NCBI GenBank assembly: GCA_040394475.1
Contig: JBEBSD010000051.1
Span: 1-45,341 of the forward strand
Source: JBEBSD01 sp040394475
Lineage (GTDB): Bacteria > Bacteroidota > Bacteroidia > Cytophagales > Spirosomataceae
Reading direction: 5' to 3'
DNA: 45,341 nt
Shown here in pieces: positions 41,504 to 45,341 of this stretch. The stretch's first letter is position 1. Every line of letters starts with the position of its first letter. The notes under the pieces are model-generated. The model was not told the DNA's origin. It made no database searches and saw nothing but the letters and a program-made list of their open reading frames with translations. The position numbers were made by a program, and so were the translations under genes.

Positions 41504-41992
41504 TCACAACGCCACAATACTTTTCAGAATTTCTTTAAAGGGCTGCTCTCCTTCATAGGATTTCACAAACTTTCCAGCCCGGTTGTACAACGCTACATAT
41601 GGAAATGTGCGGATGCCGTAATACCGCATGACCCGGTACGACTCCCCTTCCGTTCCTACTGTGATATTCGGAAACAGCTGTAAAAACAGGGTCCGCTCAA
41701 ACTGATCTACCGTAGGGAGCGGTGTAAAGGTCACCATCACTACCTGTTTGGTTTTAAAAGCATCCGGATAGTTCAGCAATTCTTTCGTAAAATCCTTGCA
41801 ATGGCCGCAGTCAGGAGAGAAATAGATGAGAATCACCGGCCCGGGACTTAATTCCGACCGGGTAAACAGTTTCCCATTGGTCAGCTTTATCTCAAACGGC
41901 GCCAGGGGTTTGGACGCCTGGATAGTCTGCCCGGCAGCGCCGCCACTTGTCAGGAGCAGGAAAAGGGCCGAAAATAAAAAAACACGTAACAT
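41504..41992 (-). CDS. Thioredoxin-like periplasmic protein
   Basis: A 162-residue thioredoxin-fold protein of the TlpA/redoxin type. A signal peptide covers about 1-21 (AAG-QT). The active-site pair is C62-x-x-C65 in SPDCGHCKDF, and the cis-proline segment is IRTFPYVALYN. It should act in periplasmic thiol-disulfide exchange. The CGHC dipeptide is like that of oxidising or isomerising thioredoxin-fold proteins. I start at MLRVFLF (41992) since the ten codons before it delay the signal peptide. The repeat array begins right after the stop codon. Confidence 0.85.
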   Translation of the reverse strand: MLRVFLFSALFLLLTSGGAAGQTIQASKPLAPFEIKLTNGKLFTRSELSPGPVILIYFSPDCGHCKDFTKELLNYPDAFKTKQVVMVTFTPLPTVDQFERTLFLQLFPNITVGTEGESYRVMRYYGIRTFPYVALYNRAGKFVKSYEGEQPFKEILKSIVAL

Positions 41993-42136
41993 CCTGTAAT
42001 TGATTGTAAGGTAAGTACACAAAATAAAGCATTTGCGCTAACAAAAGGCATTATTCCTCCTTTTTTATTGACCGATGCGCGTTCCGGTTCTCCTGAATAC
42101 CTCTCATGACTCCGCGGCCCTTTACCCAACTAATAG

Positions 42137-42144
42137 TATTTTTG
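42137..42144 (+). promoter_or_regulatory. Candidate -7 box for phospholipase C gene
   Basis: TATTTTTG matches TAnnTTTG in full, 45 bases before the ATG at 42190. There is no clear -33 TTTG. Confidence 0.35.
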
Positions 42145-42189
42145 AGCAACCAGTCTGTAATTACTCAGGACCTTTTATATTAGCTACTC

Positions 42190-44691
42190 ATGGATACCCG
42201 AAGAGATTTTTTAAAGAAGGCCGCTCTCCTTTCCGGAGGCGCCGGCCTGCTCGGCATGCTGCCTCCCTCTATTCAGAAAGCCCTTGCCATCGACCCTGAA
42301 AAGGGGACTACTTTTCTGGATGCGGAGCACGTAGTGATTCTCATGCAGGAAAACCGGTCCTTCGACCACAGTTTCGGTACCCTTCAGGGAGTCCGTGGCT
42401 TCAATGATCCGCGGGCCATGGTGCAGCCCAACCAAAACAAGGTATGGCTGCAGACCAATGAAAAAGCGGAAACCTATGCTCCTTTCCGATTGAATATCCG
42501 TGACACCAAAGCAACCTGGATGAGCGCCCTCCCGCATTCCTGGGAAAACCAGGTGGATGCGCTGAACCAGGGGCGTATGGATGGCTGGCTGGAGTCTAAA
42601 AAGTCCGGCAATAACGCGTATAAGGAAATGCCGCTGACCATGGGGTTCTACAACCGGGAAGATATCCCGTTTTACTACGCCTTTGCCGATGCCTTTACCG
42701 TGTGTGACCAGAATTTTTGTTCGTCTCTGACGGGTACTACACCTAACCGGCTCTACCTGTGGTCGGGGACGATCCGGGAAAAACAGGACTTTCAATCCAA
42801 AGCCAATGTGCACAACGGAGATGTTACCTATCAGAAAGAAGCCTCCTGGACAACCTTCCCCGAAAGACTCGAAGATGCGGGCATCACCTGGAGGATCTAC
42901 CAGAATGAGCTGAGTGTAGAAGTAGGTTTTGAAGGCGATGAAGAGGAATGGCTGGGTAATTTCACGAACAACCCCCTGGAATGGATGAAACAATACCATG
43001 TATGGTATGCCGAGGGGTTCCGGAAATTTTTACCGGTTGCGCTCGAAAAGCTGCCCGAACAGATAAAGACGCTGGAAACGCGTCTGGAGGAGCTCAAAAA
43101 AACAGGCAGCGATACCACCGAAGTCCAGAAACAACTCAACCGGGCTAAGAACGAACTGAAGATGGCAGTGTACTGCCGCGATCACTATCCCCCGGAAAAC
43201 TTTGAGAAACTTCCTCAAAAGGAACAAAACCTCCATCAAAAGGCATTCACCACCAACCGCAACGATCCCGACTACCATCAAATTACCTGGATCAATTACC
43301 AGGATGAGGGGACCGAACGCCGGATGGCGCTTCCGAAGGGAGACGTACTGCACCAGTTCCGGCAAGATGTCACCAACGGGAAACTTCCGACCGTATCCTA
43401 CCTGGTTGCTCCCGAGAACTTTTCCGACCATCCGGGGGCTCCCTGGTATGGCGCATGGTACCTGTCCGAAACACTCGACATCCTTACCCAAAACCCGGAG
43501 GTGTGGAAAAAAACCGTCTTCATACTCTGCTACGATGAAAACGACGGCTACTTCGACCACGTAACTCCTTTTTTCCCATCCCGCCCCGGTCAACCTGAAA
43601 CAGGCGCCGTCAGCAAAGGCATTGATACTTCCCATGAAATGGTGAACAGGAAACACGAACTGCAGCGCGTGAGGGCCAACCCCGAAAAGGTATCGCGCGA
43701 CGGCCCTATCGGTCTGGGATTCCGGGTACCGCTGGTAGTCGCTTCCCCCTGGAGCCGCGGCGGATACGTCAATTCCCAGGTTTTCGACCATACGTCCATT
43801 GTGCAGTTTCTGGAAGTTTTCCTTTCCCACAAAACAAGCAAAACCATCCGGGAAGAGAATATCACTACCTGGCGCCGTACGGTTTGCGGCGACCTCACCT
43901 CGGTTTTCCGGCCGTTTAACGGTGAACCGATTGCCTTACCGAAGCCCGTTGAACGGCAGTCCTTTGTAGAAAGTATTCACAAAGCGCAATTCAAAAAGCT
44001 CCCTTCCGATTTCCGGTTACTGGATGCTGCGGAAATACAGCGTATCAACACGGCGCCCCAGGCGTCTGGCTTGATGCCCGGGCAGGAAAAGGGGGTCCGC
44101 CCTTCCAACCCGCTGCCGTATGAGCTGTACGCCGACGGCGTCGCAACCCGGACTACCTTTGAGTTGTCCCTGGCTGCCGGAAACAGTGTTTTTGGAAAAA
44201 AATCGGCCGGAGCGGTTTTCCTGGTCTATCTTTATGGAAAAACCTACCAAGTGCGTTCCTATACGGTTGCTCCCGGCGACCATCTGAATGCGACTTTCCC
44301 CGCAACCCTGTTTGATGACGGAAACTATCATCTTGCCGTATACGGCCCCAACGGTTTTTACCGGGAATTCAAGGCAGGTGTTGGTCCGGGGCCGGCATCC
44401 GGTCTGCAGTACGAAATGGCGGAAGGGAAACCGACCGGTGCCATCCTCCTTTCGGTCGTCAACCCCACGACCCGGCCGGTCACTGTCCGTATCAACAGTC
44501 ATGGTTACAACATCCCCCCTCAAAGCAACATAATCCCGGCTTCCGAAACCATCCGGCTGACGCTGCGCAGCAGTGACGGCTGGTATGACCTAAGCCTCGT
44601 GGCAGATGAAAACAACCAAACCCGTTATGCCGGACGTGTGGAAACCGGGAAAACGGGCAGCACCGATCCTGTAATGGGGCGCACGGTTTAA
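42190..44691 (+). CDS. Phosphocholine-specific phospholipase C, Tat-exported
   Basis: An 833-residue enzyme of the acid-phosphatase-like phosphoesterase family that splits phosphatidylcholine into diacylglycerol and phosphocholine. A twin-arginine signal opens it (RRDFLKK, residues 4-10), so it should be folded before export. Catalytic-domain blocks are EHVVILMQENRSFDHSFG (46-63), CSSLTGTTPNRLYLWSGT and CYDENDGYFDHV. A charged helical segment lies at about 285-325. Two C-terminal DUF756-type beta domains follow (about 630-725 and 735-820), as in the phosphocholine-specific family. There is no T9SS tail. Phosphate scavenging or lipid attack is plausible; the substrate is inferred from the family. 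Confidence 0.93.
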   Translation: MDTRRDFLKKAALLSGGAGLLGMLPPSIQKALAIDPEKGTTFLDAEHVVILMQENRSFDHSFGTLQGVRGFNDPRAMVQPNQNKVWLQTNEKAETYAPFRLNIRDTKATWMSALPHSWENQVDALNQGRMDGWLESKKSGNNAYKEMPLTMGFYNREDIPFYYAFADAFTVCDQNFCSSLTGTTPNRLYLWSGTIREKQDFQSKANVHNGDVTYQKEASWTTFPERLEDAGITWRIYQNELSVEVGFEGDEEEWLGNFTNNPLEWMKQYHVWYAEGFRKFLPVALEKLPEQIKTLETRLEELKKTGSDTTEVQKQLNRAKNELKMAVYCRDHYPPENFEKLPQKEQNLHQKAFTTNRNDPDYHQITWINYQDEGTERRMALPKGDVLHQFRQDVTNGKLPTVSYLVAPENFSDHPGAPWYGAWYLSETLDILTQNPEVWKKTVFILCYDENDGYFDHVTPFFPSRPGQPETGAVSKGIDTSHEMVNRKHELQRVRANPEKVSRDGPIGLGFRVPLVVASPWSRGGYVNSQVFDHTSIVQFLEVFLSHKTSKTIREENITTWRRTVCGDLTSVFRPFNGEPIALPKPVERQSFVESIHKAQFKKLPSDFRLLDAAEIQRINTAPQASGLMPGQEKGVRPSNPLPYELYADGVATRTTFELSLAAGNSVFGKKSAGAVFLVYLYGKTYQVRSYTVAPGDHLNATFPATLFDDGNYHLAVYGPNGFYREFKAGVGPGPASGLQYEMAEGKPTGAILLSVVNPTTRPVTVRINSHGYNIPPQSNIIPASETIRLTLRSSDGWYDLSLVADENNQTRYAGRVETGKTGSTDPVMGRTV

Positions 44692-45023
44692 CCTGCTAAA
44701 TCAGAACAGATTAAAAAAAAATAAAAAATTAACCTTTTTATGTGACCACGTTAAAAAAGCCTCGTCATAAGTGTGAAGTTTTTCATAACGTTGAGTAAAA
44801 TAAATATCCGTTTTTGGTTTTTCAGAGACGGATATTTTGTTTTGGAGCAGGGGTAACGCATAACACGGTTAGCGTCTTCCTGGCAGGCCGAAGTCAACCA
44901 TGCTCAGACCGAATCTGTGCTATTCAACAAGCAACGGTGGACCATCGAAGAACAAAAAGCGAGCGCCAATGATCAGTTGTATCGATTGAAATGAGGGGGA
45001 ATAATAGCAGGCTCGTATAACCG
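44692..45023. other. Intergenic stretch, possible ECF-type promoter and short reading frame
   Basis: A+T-rich at first (44710-44740). TGTGACC (44741-44747) and CGTCATA (44763-44769), 15 bases apart, look like an extracytoplasmic-function sigma promoter. The hairpin at 44802-44837 follows. After it, 44857-44994 is an open frame without an ATG. Nothing here is firmly a gene. Confidence 0.3.
44802..44845 (+). terminator. Intrinsic terminator downstream of phospholipase C
   Basis: AAATATCCGT (44802-44811) pairs perfectly with ACGGATATTT (44828-44837) around a 16-base loop, followed by TGTTTTGG. It lies 110 bases after the phospholipase stop and could end that transcript or a short transcript starting near 44775. 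Confidence 0.6.
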
Positions 45024-45055
45024 TTTGGACATTAACAACATCGTAGGTAACTTTA
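45024..45055 (+). promoter_or_regulatory. Promoter of the last ORF
   Basis: TTTG (45024-45027) and TAACTTTA (45048-45055) are 20 bases apart, matching the Bacteroidota -33 TTTG / -7 TAnnTTTG layout with one mismatch. The expected start lies about 30 bases before the ATG at 45093. Confidence 0.5.
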
Positions 45056-45092
45056 GAGAACTATGTGTACAAAATACACCTGTTATTGATAT

Positions 45093-45332
45093 ATGATCCG
45101 CCTGATAGCGTTCGCCTTACTTTTTATCCTGTCATTTGTTAATGTTCATTCGCAGAAAGTCAATGGATTTGTTTTTGATTCTGAATCAAAGACAGGATTA
45201 AAACATGTGAATGTATTCGCCGATGATGGTATTTTTGGAATCGTTACCGATTCTCTGGGTTATTTCTCGGTCGAGAGGAATTATTTAGGATCAAGCGAAA
45301 TTTCTGTGGGGCATCTTAGATTAAGCATATAG
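45093..45332 (+). CDS. CarboxypepD_reg-like domain protein, short or truncated
   Basis: A 79-residue frame with a signal peptide (about 1-20, VHS-QK) followed by the start of a carboxypeptidase-regulatory-like beta-sandwich (VNGFVFDSESKTGLKHVNVF, then GIVTDSLGYFSV). This domain opens many Bacteroidota surface proteins and TonB-linked receptors. Here the frame meets a TAG after GHLRLSI, just short of the usual domain end, nine bases before the window ends. A good promoter stands upstream. It may be a broken gene, a frameshifted one, or a short protein; the window ends too soon to decide. Confidence 0.6.
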   Translation: MIRLIAFALLFILSFVNVHSQKVNGFVFDSESKTGLKHVNVFADDGIFGIVTDSLGYFSVERNYLGSSEISVGHLRLSI

Positions 45333-45341
45333 CTGAGTTAG

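Overview
The window (about 50% G+C) reads as chromosome of a Bacteroidota bacterium, most likely order Cytophagales (a Spirosomataceae-like genome would fit). The signs are: secreted proteins ending in type IX secretion (T9SS) sorting domains, a short NuoG without a molybdopterin domain, a short-LID adenylate kinase, a BatD protein, a HmuY-type heme-binding protein, a phosphocholine-specific phospholipase C of the Bacteroidota type, -7 promoter boxes of the TAnnTTTG class, and few Shine-Dalgarno-like leaders. The lineage is inferred from gene content; no rRNA or tRNA gene is present to confirm it.

Layout. 1-376: degenerate intergenic repeats. 378-1819 (-): DinB-like protein and lipid A acyltransferase, translationally overlapped. 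1993-3609 (+): adk and obgE. 3739-9369 (+): two paralogous secreted SGNH/sialate O-acetylesterase-like proteins with Ig-like repeats and T9SS tails. 9546-17126 (+): complex I genes nuoA-nuoI, without nuoJ-N. 17198-18892 (+): a compact MiaA-type tRNA prenyltransferase whose N-terminal half looks like a phage Hef-type nuclease/GNAT-like module. This is the most unusual gene in the window. 19174-23992: outer-membrane barrel protein (-), TesA-like lipoprotein esterase (-), and the divergent YbbA/YbbP ABC exporter (+). 24147-27767 (-): BatD-like protein, aroC, apbE. 27862-32542: a small conserved ORF, prfA (-), a lipoprotein, a xylulokinase (-) and an SMP-30 lactonase. 32729-37207 (+): a compact heme uptake and degradation operon (HmuY, substrate-binding protein, permease, ATPase, HmuS). 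37247-44691: GlxA-type regulator (-), a small conserved ORF, a DUF4407 membrane protein, a nitrilase-family amidase (-), a repeat array, a thioredoxin-like protein (-) and a Tat-exported phospholipase C. 45093 to the end: the start of a CarboxypepD_reg-like protein behind a good promoter.

How the genes work together. nuoA-I encode the peripheral arm plus NuoA/NuoH of the NADH:quinone oxidoreductase; the remaining membrane-arm genes must lie elsewhere. The heme genes form a full path from surface or periplasmic capture through inner-membrane import to cytosolic heme handling, except that the TonB-dependent receptor is missing locally. The esterase/ABC block repeats the tesA-ybbA-ybbP arrangement known from Proteobacteria. 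xylB and the SMP-30 lactonase are divergent and may serve sugar catabolism together.

Two repeat families punctuate intergenic DNA: a perfect 10-bp-stem palindrome (TGGTCTGTG/CACAGACCA) at 24.0 kb and in a three-unit array at 41.1-41.4 kb, and a degenerate GCTGATAGC-type repeat at both 1-376 and 41.1-41.5 kb. No CRISPR array, insertion sequence, prophage, tRNA or rRNA was found.
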